NCBI GenBank assembly: GCA_019914945.1
Contig: CM034110.1
Location: forward strand, 2,299,001-2,363,000
DNA: 64,000 bases
Direction of reading: 5' to 3'
From: Typha latifolia
Lineage: Eukaryota > Streptophyta > Magnoliopsida > Poales > Typhaceae
Each line of letters starts with the position of its first letter. Within the stretch, counting starts at the first letter, position 1. The position numbers and the translations under genes are program-made. The notes under the pieces are model-generated. The model made no database searches and was not told where the DNA came from. It worked only from the letters and a program-made list of their open reading frames with translations. This document shows, one piece after another, positions 23,641 through 34,048 of this stretch.

Positions 23641-25084
23641 GGATGGAGTTTGAGTTCAAAAGCAAGATGGTCTAGCTTAATGGCATAAACCAGCGAATTC
23701 AGACTACCTGTCCAGCCCTAAGTAATAAATGACAGACCGGCTATTAAGGGACTTGGATACACTTCGACGCGAACTCAATAAACCATGATCAAGACTAGAC
23801 TAGACTCGCACCACTGCGTCAAACTAAGAAGAACTGATTCGAGATAGAAGGAGGGAGCCAAGTCGACTGAATCTAGCAAAGGCAACTCAACCCAACCACC
23901 CTAGGCCAAACCAAATTGGAATGGGACTATCACACTGCATTGAGCCAAGGGAGCCACTGTTGGAACTCAAGTGGCGTCAGATAGACATGGGTTGAACCCA
24001 AGCATGAAGCGTGCAGGCGCAATTAGGACAGGAACCCAAGAGGAAGGGCTCGGGCTTGACTTTGACACGACCCAACCTAGTCATGACAGATGGAGAGGCC
24101 GTGGTGCTTGAAAAAGGGCAAGGGACTCCAGTTTGTGAGAGAATAAACCCTCTTATAAAATGGGATCCTCTCACTCGCAGATCAATGGAGGAAGTGAAAG
24201 ATCAATGCACGAACCCTTTTCCCAACTCGGCTTACCAACTTGTAACTTAGTAGTGGGTAAGTTGAGTTGGGCTAATGATCCAGTCTCCGACAAGAAGGTG
24301 CCGTGGCTGACAACCCTCAAGTGAATTCCATTAGCAAAGAGGATCCAAGAGGGACAAGCACTAAGGACCGACGAATTTTCCCAAGTTGAGTTACCCACTG
24401 CACCTACTAGAATGTCGGTAGCTCAAGTTAGGAAGAACCCTCAGTCACCGACATCGAGGACAATGAACGACCACAAAGAGATTGAGAAGATCCATGCTTA
24501 TGGGACCAAATGTCTATCCTAGTTTGAATTACCAACTATGCATATGGGAAGCTTGGGGATAAATAATTAGTTCCCAGCACTCAACCCAACGATTGCCGAA
24601 GAAGATGTGGCAAAGATCGGTGGCTTCCCTTCTGCAACACCTTAAGGGCAAGGTGAAGGAAACATAGTGGATTGTTATAGTTTGACCAGGCCAAGCCAGA
24701 GCAAGGAGTGTGGGAATGTTAGGTTCAAGTTTGTGATTTACAATACGGACCCTATATTTTATTTATTTAGATTTTTGGTTATTGTTGAGCTAAGTCAATT
24801 TTAACCGGCTAGAGTCAAGGGTCTAAGCTATATTTTGCACTTGATTATTTAGGAGTTAATTGGACCGGAGCTCATCAAGCAAGGGGTCAATTGAGTCGAG
24901 TCTAATAAGTCAAGTCAAGTTAGTAATTCGATTAGGGTAGCCACTTATAAGAGCTGTGGCATATCCACCACCTTCACCAGGCACTACCACCACCCTTCCC
25001 ATCCGCATGCATCGCCACCATCTCAAGCCTACCAAGAGCTAGCCATCACTTGCACAAGAATCGTAACGATTGCACCTTCGAAAT
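23641..25084. other. Unassigned GC-richer stretch
   Basis: Composition shifts to about half GC near 23,640. Short open frames at 24,011-24,250 (plus) and 24,171-24,398 (minus) match no recognised family. The block may be non-coding retrotransposon sequence, but no LTR, PBS or protein motif was found. Confidence 0.3.
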
Positions 25085-25276
25085 CAATCACTACACATAT
25101 CTAGGATTAGAAAAAAATAATAAGAAGAGTCATGAGCTAAAGGCTCAATAAATAGAACATATCCCGAATTAGTGATACCAAATACAAAGTAAATCATGTA
25201 TTGGATAATATAAATAAGAAAGGAGCATCATGTCATGAATAAGTATATAAAAATATATTATCAATAATATATAAAT
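25085..25276 (+). repeat. Truncated fragment of the ~3 kb LTR family
   Basis: About 190 bp align by eye with copy A near 2,260-2,440: the GAGTCATGAGYWAAAGGCTC segment, the ATCCCGAATYAGTGAT segment and the AATAATATATAAAT segment appear in the same order. Neither family terminus is present. It directly abuts the LTR of element K. Confidence 0.7.
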
Positions 25277-26027
25277 TGATATGTTAAGGTCGCTCTTGGT
25301 GAAGTTGAGAATGAAACTCAAGATCACTCCTGATTCCGAACTAGGGGGGATTTTTGAGAATAACTGTGGATGATCTACCCGTCCAATAGATCTAAGATTT
25401 TGACAAGTGATTTTCTCTTAAAGCAGAGATCAAACGCAACTAGAATCACATCGATTGGAGGTGTAGATCAGAAGTTATAAGGGAAATACTAACCGTTGGT
25501 CAAATGGTGGCAGAATGGACATAATTAGTGGAAGATAGAATAATGGTTAGGTATTGGGAGGTGACAATAGCAACGATGGTGGGGTAGAGTATTAAGCTAG
25601 ACAAAGGGATAGAGGGTAGACCGATCCTTGATAGGCAAGGGCGAACGGTCAAATTGAAGGAGGAAGGAGACAACGCCTAGTGATGGATGTTGTTAGAGGA
25701 AGGATATAGAGGTATAGGAAAAGAAAATTTTAATAATTCATCAATAGTTCAATAAGGTTGTCTTCCATATATTTAGAGGCTAACCTAACAAGCGTGTTCA
25801 AACGCGTTAAATATGTTCTCTGTCTTTGTGAATGTATGCATGCATTCAAACAAGGCATTCAAACATGGGTCGAGTGGGTTCGAACACACTAAATACATTC
25901 TCTATATTTGCGAACGTAAGTAGGCGTTTGAACGCGACTACCAAAAATCTTTATTCTTCAAAAGAAAATTTTATTTCTTTCAAGACAGGTTGGTCAGGTC
26001 CAAGCTGTATATAGCTGAATCATGACA
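25277..26027 (-). repeat. 3' LTR of chromovirus K
   Basis: The LTR runs from TGATATGTTAAGG to GAATCATGACA on the plus strand. The U3 side (25,790-25,945) holds decayed GCGTTCGAACGC-type palindromes, as in elements E and G. It is followed on the right by a polypurine-tract-like sequence (minus strand: GGGCAAGGTGGGGGAAGCG) and then by pol, so it is the 3' LTR of a minus-strand element. The matching 5' LTR was not found. Confidence 0.7.
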
Positions 26028-26846
26028 GCCTACCTCGCTTCCCCCACCTTGCCCTCAAGGTATGAAGTCAGAGAATAGATCGACGATCTCAGACTCGAGC
26101 TCCCATGTCACCTCATCGGATGGTTTGCCCAACTATTCGACCAAGATCTTAGTCTCTAGCCTCGAGCCATGCCACCTCCGTCATCGTGCTATTACTCACA
26201 TCGACTCAACATGATGCAAATTCTCCTCGGGTTTGGGTAGAACCGAACCCGCCACTTGATCTGGCTCAATTCTCGCCTTTAGCAATAAAACATGGAACAC
26301 TGGATGTACTCTAGTTCCCACTAGTAGCTCAAGATTATAGGCGACTGGTCCAACATGCTCGCAAACTCAAAATAGACCAAAAAATTTGAATGCCAATTTC
26401 TAGTTCTGAATAGGATGCAAGGTGACTTGATGATAGAGCTAGACTCAGACAAACACCATGTCGCCCACACTAAACTCCTCGCGATGATGCTGATCATAAA
26501 TTTGCTTCATTCAATTCTAGGTTGCGCTCAGATGCACCTGCAGCCTCCTAAGAATAGCATTGTGATCCATCGATGCCATATCAACCTCAGTCCGCTCCAA
26601 TAAAGCTGCCAGATCATACCCGTGCAATGCCGGTACCGCCCACCCGTATACTGCCTTGAACGTGGTCATGCCGGTATTGCTGTGATGAGTGGTGTTATAC
26701 GACCACTCAGTCTATGGAAGATACTCCAACCAGTGTCTAGGATGATCACCCATGAAGCACCGAAGGTATTTGCTCAATTACTTGATTAACAACCTCTGTT
26801 TGCCCATTAATTTATGGGTGGTATGCCGAGCTCAAGTTCAGTTTTG
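26028..26846 (-). pseudogene. Chromovirus K integrase C-terminus with chromodomain
   Basis: Reading down from 26,846, the minus strand shows LNLSSAYHPQINGQTEVVNQ of the integrase core. Degraded segments equivalent to the YNTTYH...TPFEVVYG region follow, then the KLA-FFG-F-V-VGPVAY-LEL region and HPVFHV. It ends in a chromodomain-like tail reading LGKPSDEVTWELESEIV and LFSDFIP. Several stops and frame changes are present. The chromodomain, thought to guide integration to heterochromatin, marks the element as a chromovirus. The integrase continues at 31,531; the DNA between is an insertion. Confidence 0.78.
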
Positions 26847-27932
26847 TGGCCTACAAGCTAGCTTCACTGAAGGCATAACAGGACATCCACACGTTCACTT
26901 AACGAGGGCTTCCTTTGCTCTGATTCACCTTCCCGGTAGTATGGAGAGCACAAATCGAAAAAATAAGGAGGGAGGGGAATCAGAGTCACTGCATTTCCGA
27001 AGCATGCTATCCAATCTCTGCTTTCCGTTTCCTTTTTCCGGATGGGGGCGGCTCCTCCATTGTGGGTAAACGGGAAACCCAACTCTACGAACCCGAGGAA
27101 AGGCTGCACAGCTTTTGTAGGGGCATTAAGACGGAGCTTTTTGTAGTGCTAGTAGGAATGCAAGTGAATGAATCCCATATGAAAGCCAATATAAGTCACA
27201 TGGAGTTTACTTGTTTAGCATTGGTATGCGCATCACTGAAATTAAGACAGTATTTCCTAGACCATTCCGTCAGATTGTTGGCACGAATGGATCCCCTACT
27301 TCTTATCGAAACCTGTGTATCCGGGACAAAATCAGGATATTTTACATGTCCATTTTCCTTACTTTCGATTTCTCGTATTGTGATGTTCGAGATCACCTTC
27401 TGGGATTTGGAACGATCATATGTGCTTGGAATTTCAATAGGATTTTATTCTAGCTTATTCCAGTGGTATGCCACCGCACCTCGAAACTGGTAATGTCAAT
27501 GAAGCCCGTAGACAAGACGAGAGATGCTTTGATTAAAGACAAGAGAGTGAAAAGGCTAAAAAAAATAAGATATTGTATGAAAGTCGAATTCCTTGTGGAA
27601 TCAAACTCCCGATAGCCTAACAGCTTTGCCTTATTTTATTTCAAGGGAATGCTTGACAAAGCAGAGATAGAATATCCGAAGAAGACAGAGATTTCATATT
27701 TGATTCTGCCATCCCGCACGATTTGCAGTCTGACAAATAAATACACGGAGCTAAAACAAGTAAACTCCATGTGAAATAAGACTGAGGTGCGGGCTAAAAC
27801 CCTTGAAATATTCACTTGAATACACGGAGCTTGATCCACAGAGAAATAGGATCTCTTCTCTTGGTCTACGACCTCCTACCACTCAGCCAAAGAAAGATAA
27901 TGGAGACCCACATAAAAATATGCCACTGATGT
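26847..27932. other. Unknown, possibly organellar DNA (left part)
   Basis: This is the left part of a block inserted into K's integrase; the right part is 30,966-31,530. It is more GC-balanced than its surroundings and shares nothing obvious with the other repeats. A 143-codon open frame (27,062-27,493) matches no family I recognise. A perfect 20-bp inverted repeat, CACATGGAGTTTACTTGTTT, lies at 27,197-27,216 and 27,754-27,773. The texture recalls plant mitochondrial intergenic DNA, but this is an impression. Confidence 0.35.
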
Positions 27933-28332
27933 TGTAACGTTCCCGCCCGGCACGGGTACGTGCATGCACACGCGCCCACACGGCACGTGCGGCGCACGCG
28001 ACAGATGCACTCCTGTGCACATACAATCATGGCATCACCAAATAACACCTGCTAATATATCCATGATCACATAATCCATCGCCAAATAAATCATACTATC
28101 AACCAAATAAATCTGTTAACATATGAATATCCACGTCCATAATAATATACACTAGACCACTATATAATCTGGTAGGACCCACACAGGCCACAACAAACCA
28201 TCAAGATACAACTAAACAGCTGATACACGATTGCTATAAAATCTGACATATACTACACAAATCATCATCTGATATAATAAGGTACAAATATAACAAACAA
28301 TGATACAACTCAATGTCTGGTTAAACTGGTGG

Positions 28333-28387
28333 CATGAAAGCTTTGGAACGGCAGTGTCACCGCCTTGCTATTAAAAGTAGCATCTTT
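28333..28387. other. ~55-bp insertion private to copy I
   Basis: Copies A, H and I share GTCTGGTTAAACT followed by a CTATACCGTCTCGC-type segment. In I, about 55 bp starting GGTGGCATGAAAGC lie between them. The inserted piece has no match elsewhere in the window and no clear TSD. Confidence 0.5.
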
Positions 28388-30240
28388 TATACCGTCTCGC
28401 ATCAATAGCTCACATCATCATCACTCTAAAATATCTTCTCAAGATATCTCAGGTCGCTGTCACGTACCACAAATCTGATGGGTTAGAAAAGAAATAAAGA
28501 GAGTCATGAGCAAAAGGCTTAGTGAATAGACCTTACCCCGAATCAGTGATGTCAAACAGAGAGTAAATTATGTACTAGATAATATGAATCAGAAAGAGTA
28601 TCATGTCATGAATGAGTATATAAATGTATCCTCAATAATATATAAATGAAAAGTAGATAACATGTCATAACTGATAAGAATACATAATCCTCAACAATGA
28701 ATAAACAGGTCACCACATCATATGATCTTCATAACTCTCCCTCAAATATGATATATGATGCATGCCGACCATGACAATGCTATGATATCAAATACAATCA
28801 TATGTGATGTATATTGACCACTCAATAATCAGGTATGCCAAATAATAATAAAATCATATGCATTTCTCAACATCACGATCATCACCGACATCTTGATATA
28901 ATATCATCATACTAGACCGATATGCACAGTCAATACCCGGTACGCGGTCTCAACATCATGTCCAAAGGCTCAGAGCATACTCTGCTACCCGCAAGAGTAT
29001 CTCTAATATAACCATCCAGACCGGGCACCCACATAGTTGATAGAAACCTCGTGAGGATAACTTGCCACATATGCCCTAGCGAACGACATGTGTCTGAATG
29101 TCTGCTGCGCAGATAGACTAACGATCTCAGACGTAAGGCCAACAGGATCGTGACTATGTCGAGCGATCAATCATCTCCAAGCACGCCCTAACCCTCACGC
29201 CCACTTGGGTATCCTCACGCTTTCTATCAACTATCCTATCAATCACATTTCATGCTTTCCTTTTAAATGACCGATCATATGCATATATCCAGTATGATAA
29301 CAAGTCAATGCATAATAGGAACTTAGGTGGAATAAGAATCAAGAGAAAATGATGCAATGTAGTCTCCAACTGTATCGTCAACACATGCATACTCATGCTA
29401 ATCTATTACATGCATACTCATGCTACAGATCAACTCGGTAAACAATCATAATAGTAGAATCATCTCTAATCATCTCTATTTATCATCATCATACTCATAT
29501 TCAAGATCAACCTAATTATATGCATGATAAAAATATGCTCGACTGTAATCATCTCTAGGGGATAAGACTACTCACACTTATCAGAAGATACAAATCACGT
29601 ATCCCTTACATTCGCCCATCAACCATGTGACACTTCTCGCTAGCAAGGTCCATAGGGTCTCAAATAAGATGTTCGGGATCTAAAAATGTTTAAGTAGCAA
29701 AAAGTTAGTTGTTTATTCCATTATAATCCGTTCGAGTAAAATATGATGATTTATTATATTTTAGAATTTCTACTTAATTTTGTAATTGGCTAGATTTTTA
29801 TTATAAATAAAATATAAATATAGATAAAAAACCTAATTATAATTAAATTATATCTTGATTAATTTGGGACTATGTAGTCATTATCTTATTTGTTACAAAA
29901 TAATGATGTATAATAAATTAATAGAATTACTTAAAATGTATGTCATAAGAATATTAGAATATAAATCTAATAATTATAATTTACAAATCTATCTATTAAT
30001 CTAATATACATATAAGTAAATAAATAAATAAACAAATAAATAAATATAAGTATTACCTATATTTATGTGTAATAGTTTATAACTTAATTAATCATCAATA
30101 AACTTTAATTAATAATAATCATAATGATGAATATGTATTATTATTAAAATAAATAATGTCTAAATCTATTTGTATTAATTAAGATAGAAATACCTAAATA
30201 AATAAATAATAAAATTAAAAGGATAAAGGATCTCTGCTAT

Positions 30241-30331
30241 AGTGCTGGGCTCGGGCCTAGCACTGGCCTGGTATAGTGTTGGGCTCGAGCCCAGCACTAG
30301 CCTGCTACAGTGCTGGGCCGAGCCCAGCACT
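30241..30331. repeat. Three tandem hairpins in copy I
   Basis: Three consecutive inverted repeats of the type AGTGCTGGGC...GCCCAGCACT lie at about 30,241-30,264, 30,275-30,299 and 30,309-30,331. They are separated by GGCCTGGTAT- and AGCCTGCTAC-like spacers. Sister copies have one or a partial second, so this is a local triplication. Confidence 0.75.
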
Positions 30332-30686
30332 ATTGCAGAAAATAAGAAGAGGAGAAGCAGCTGAGGAAGAAGAAGAAGAAAGGAAGAAGAAAGAAGGAAG
30401 AAGAAAGAAGGAAGAAGAAGAAGAAAAGAGAAGAGAAGAAAGAGAGGAGGGGAGGGAACTATGGAACCGAGTCGGCGGGGAGGACACCGGCAGTTGGTGG
30501 CTAGCCAGCTGCCGGCCTCTCGCCGGCGGCTCGGATCCAACGAGCCCGAGCCCAAAGTAAGAAAAAGAGAGAGAGAGAGGGATAGTGAGAGGGAGAGAGA
30601 AGAAGAGAGAAGAAGGGAGAGAGAGAGAGAAAGAGCTCACCGGCGCTCGTGGAGGTGGCGACGGAGGTGACCGGCCTCGACGAGAA

Positions 30687-30755
<69 letters not shown>

Positions 30756-30898
30756 TTTAAAGAGAGAGAGGGAAGGCGGTGGGGGAGGGTCTTGGCGGTG
30801 GCTGCGGCAACGCGAGGGGGGCGTGGCACGCTCCTCTCCAGCCACTGCATGGCACGAGACCGGCTACACTGTGGTCGGCCACGTCGTGCCATAGAACT

Positions 30899-30900
<2 letters not shown>

Positions 30901-30943
<43 letters not shown>
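30901..30943. repeat. 43-base T homopolymer at the LTR end
   Basis: An uninterrupted run of T precedes the terminal GGGATTGGGTTGTTACA of copy I. Copies A and H have shorter T- or A-rich runs at this position. The length may be affected by sequencing or assembly error. Confidence 0.8.
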
Positions 30944-30944
<1 letters not shown>

Positions 30945-30965
30945 GGATTGGGTTGTTACAGACGT

Positions 30966-31530
30966 GAGTAAAGCTAAAGCAACAATACTACTTAACAATA
31001 ACTATCATACTATAGAACTATGACGTTTGACAGGATGGAGTCTTCTAATGGATGGGGAAGGGGGTTTGCAAAAATCAATCTCTTCTATCTCCCCTTCTTT
31101 AATGGCGGAGGGCGAACCCTCTTCGTGCCCATTTTTGCTCGTGCGTCTGCCCCCAGAAATTCATGGATTCGGGCGTTAGAGCATTGAGAAGACCTTTCCC
31201 TAGTACGAGTGTCAGCTTTGGTAGACCAATCCTTCCCTTCCTGCCAATGGTCTTTCACTCCCGTTCAAAGCTTCTCCTCGAATATTCATAAGTCCCTTGC
31301 TCCATTTTCTTACACTCTCTCTTTCAGGAGAATTTTTAATCGAAAATGAAGATAGAGCTCCTAAAAAGGGCCGTGTGAAAGAAATAGATCCAATTGTGAG
31401 CGTGGTCACAGAATGGGCTATGGATTTGTCGGTTGGTTGATTCTCGAAATAACTTCATTCGGAAAAAAAAACTCCCATCATCATATTGAAGAAAACTCCT
31501 CGTGCTGTCATAAGAACTTGACCTATTTTG
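30966..31530. other. Unknown, possibly organellar DNA (right part)
   Basis: This continues the block that starts at 26,847, after copy I and its TSD. Flanking TTTTG pentamers at 26,842-26,846 and 31,526-31,530 mark the outer edges in K's integrase. Without copy I the inserted block is about 1.65 kb. No known gene was recognised. Confidence 0.35.
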
Positions 31531-32090
31531 CAGAGTGTCCAGCGGAACAGCATGAATATTCAGTCCAAAACTTGCTGATAAATATTCGATCACAATCTGA
31601 AATGATTTGGCTACCAATTTGGCGAAAAAATGGTGCACCAAGGCTAAGAAATTAGCATATTTGCTCAACCTATCCACCACAACAAAGATTACTGAATATC
31701 TATATACCAGTGGTAATCCCTCTATGAAATCCATAGAGATGTCCTACCAAACACGATCTAGCACGGGAAAAAGTTGAAGAAGTCAAGTTGGCTTCAAGGT
31801 CTTCGTCTTTGCTTGTTGTTACGTCTCGCATGCCCTCACATGTGCCTTGACATTCTTCTTCATTCTGACCGAGGGACAACTATAAGATAGCCTCTTATAA
31901 GTCCTTAGAACACCTTTATGACACGCTTCTAGAGTGTTATGGAATGTTCCAGCAGCTTGGACCACAACGACACATCGCAGGCAATCGGATGCACTCGCAG
32001 TCAAGCAATAACCCGTCTATATCCTCCAAATCAGGATGGCTCTCCGGATCAGCTCTAATCTCCTACCAATTCAGCTCCAATTGGTTGGTG
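31531..32090 (-). pseudogene. Chromovirus K integrase N-terminal and core region
   Basis: From 32,090 downward the minus strand reads the H2C2 zinc-binding region: HKGVLRTYKRLSYSCPS, then VRACETQ with the expected CxxC reduced to one Cys. The core follows: SMDFIEGLP with the first catalytic Asp, YSVIFVVVDRLSKYANFLAL, a frameshift, then SDCDRIFISKFWTE with the second Asp. The integrase inserts the cDNA. The coding sequence stops at the left edge of this segment and resumes at 26,846. On the right the element ends abruptly against a sequence starting TGTCATGCCCCGATCC. Confidence 0.82.
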
Positions 32091-32336
32091 TCATGCCCCG
32101 ATCCGGGAACATGATGACTATGAATCTCTAGGATAAAACTCGGAGAAAACACGAAAGCCCAAATAGTAATTAAATCCTAAAATGGATTGACACAACAAAA
32201 ATGGTACTCGTCTTTCAGAGTCCTCACTAAGCGGCATTTTAAATTCCTGCAAAATAATAAGTCCTCATAAGCTAGACGCCCAACAAGTAACCCACTCTAC
32301 TAATAATATGTCTAATGACAAAGATCAGCATGTGAT
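32091..32336. other. Possible LTR start, host of element F
   Basis: The sequence starts TGTCATGCCCCGATCCGGG, resembling the ends of many plant gypsy LTRs. It continues beyond element F from 34,723. No matching terminus was identified, so the size and type of this host repeat are open. Confidence 0.4.
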
Positions 32337-32376
32337 TGATACGAACCCTCTTTTGGTGCTATGGCTCTGTGCTTTC

Positions 32377-33744
32377 AGCTGCAAGCTCATCCTCCGCTTC
32401 CTCCAATCCATCGATGAGCATCACCGATCCCATCGGTTTAGCACAACGATGCCCTGGTACAAACTTCTCATCACAACGGAAGCATAAGCCCTTGGCTCTT
32501 CTTTCTTCTACTTGGGCAGGTGTGAGTGCTCGCCCCGGACCTCTAGGTGCGTACTTCACATCTTGGGATGGCTTCAAGGGTGCTCGAGGAGGTATCAATG
32601 CCGTAGCAGCTATTGGTACTCCGCTAGTGTTTCCTGCCGCTATGTTTGGTAGAGCTTGAGTGCGGCTTCCTTGGCTTGTCCAACTCTGCTTCCAGTGTAT
32701 CTTCATGGCTCTATGCTTGTCTTCCATAAGCACCGCATCTTGGAAGGCCTCCTTTAAGGTTCTAGGCCTTAAAGCCCTCACATCGGCTTATATGTCACCC
32801 CGCAGCCCGGAGATGAAGGGTTTGCGAAGTTGCCGATCCGTCCATGGTGGATGACATCGGCTACTAATCCTCTCAAATTCTTCTTGGTATGACCCAACCG
32901 TGGTCTTCGAACCGTCTTTGAGAGGAGAGCATCAAAGTCTTCATAGCCCGATACTCCAAATCGCCGTGTGATATCGGCGCAAAATTCAGCCCAAGTTTCG
33001 ATGGCCTCAATGGCATTGGCTGATCGAAACCAATGAAGCGCCGCATCCTCAAGGTGGAAGCTTGCAAGCGTCACCTTGTATTCTTCCGCCGTACCTTGGT
33101 ATGCAAAGAATTGCTCCGCCCTATACAACCAATCAATTGGATCGCCACCTTTGAACTTGGGGAATTCGAGACGCACGACTTGTCCACGAATGCCGTTGTC
33201 TCGTTCCGGATCATGCCCAACTCCTTGTCTAACCGGCGGAGGATGCACCATGAAGGGTTGATGATCCCTCCTTCGGTTTAGATCAACTCGCCGTGGTTCC
33301 GGATCGTATCGGCCCGCCCATGGATCTTGATCTCCAATGTGGTCTCCATGGTGATTCGCTCGTCGGATGGGTTCACCCGCAACTGGTCCTGGTGTAACCA
33401 TCCTTGCTTGCCTCTCGCCCATAGGGTGGTGGTAGCAGCGGCTCTTGTGGTTGCAAAGGCTGAACCGGTGAGGATTGATTCAAGGGGGTGGACTCGCGTC
33501 GTGGGGTCGATGGTGCCTTCCCGTTAGACATTGCTTCCCTTGGCGCCCGTAGTTCCCGCATCATCTCCATCATCATCTGGTGGTTGATGGCCATCTGCTC
33601 TGAAATAGACCCCAACATGGATAGAACGCTAGGCTCTTCCGTATTCCGATTAGATCGGATGGTTCCGCGGGTGGAAGTCCCCGCAATCGTCTCTTCCTCC
33701 TCTATTGGGAGAATCTCTTCTTCATCATCACGCCGTGCAGCCAT
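32377..33744 (-). pseudogene. Chromovirus gag with zinc knuckle (element F)
   Basis: The likely start is Met at 33,744 (MAARRDDEEEILPIEEEETI). A glutamine- and methionine-rich segment (SEQMAINHQMMMEMMRELRA), a proline-rich stretch, then the capsid region (VRLEFPKFKGGDPIDWLYRA, EQFF-Y, ALHWF, FGVSGYEDFDALL) follow. Gag ends in a zinc knuckle GLCFRCDEKFVPGHRCAK of the type found in plant chromoviruses. Frames change near 33,415, 32,950 and 32,780, so no intact protein is made. Gag would form the virus-like particle and bind RNA. Homology ends just after the knuckle, before the protease. Confidence 0.88.
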
Positions 33745-33788
33745 GGATCTGGTGGTCGGAATACGGAAGCGCTTGTCCGAGGAATGGT

Positions 33789-34048
33789 GGCTCTGATACC
33801 AGCTTGATACGATCCTTCCTCGGCTATAGGCTCTGATACCAGCTTGATACGAACCCTCTTTTGGTGCTATGGCTCTGATACCAGATTGGTACGATCCTTC
33901 CTCGGCTATAGGCTCTGATACCAGCTTGGTACGATCCTTCCTCGGCTATAGGCTCTGATACCAGCTTGGTACGATCCTTCCTCGGCTATAGGCTCTGATA
34001 CCAGCTTGATACGAACCCTCTTTTGGTGCTATGGCTCTGATACCAGAT
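33789..34048 (-). repeat. Seven-unit tRNA-iMet PBS array (element F)
   Basis: CTCTGATACCA cores (minus strand TGGTATCAGAG) start at 33,791, 33,831, 33,873, 33,913, 33,953, 33,993 and 34,035. Spacings are 40, 42, 40, 40, 40 and 42 bp. Each unit joins one PBS to a short LTR-end-like piece, of two types: ...GAGGAAGGATCGTAYCA (40 bp) or ...AAAAGAGGGTTCGTATCA (42 bp). PBS cores are almost identical, so the amplification is recent or maintained. Confidence 0.92.

Larger units (their letters stand above)
27933..30960 (+). mobile_element. Solo-LTR-like repeat I of the ~3 kb family
   Basis: A 3,028-bp plus-oriented copy begins TGTAACGTTCCCGCCCGG and ends GGGATTGGGTTGTTACA. It is flanked by GATGT (27,928-27,932) and GACGT (30,961-30,965), a TSD with one mismatch. 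It splits the unknown block described separately. Distinctive features are a ~55-bp insertion near 28,333, three hairpins in tandem (30,241-30,331), GA tracts and a 43-base T run. No internal coding region is present. Confidence 0.82.

Noticed and set aside
24011..24398. Overlapping small frames on both strands near 24.0-24.4 kb
   Set aside because: They overlap on opposite strands, match no family and have no conserved neighbours.
27062..27493. 143-codon open frame as a host gene
   Set aside because: No recognised family, no supporting context, and it lies in a block inserted into a dead integrase.
30305..30892. 195-codon minus-strand open frame with Ser-Leu repeats
   Set aside because: It lies across the microsatellite part of solo LTR I; low complexity and not conserved as protein between copies.
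33789..34048. Regular ~40-bp direct repeats that resemble a CRISPR array
   Set aside because: The repeats are contiguous LTR-end/PBS modules without unique spacers, in a plant retrotransposon.
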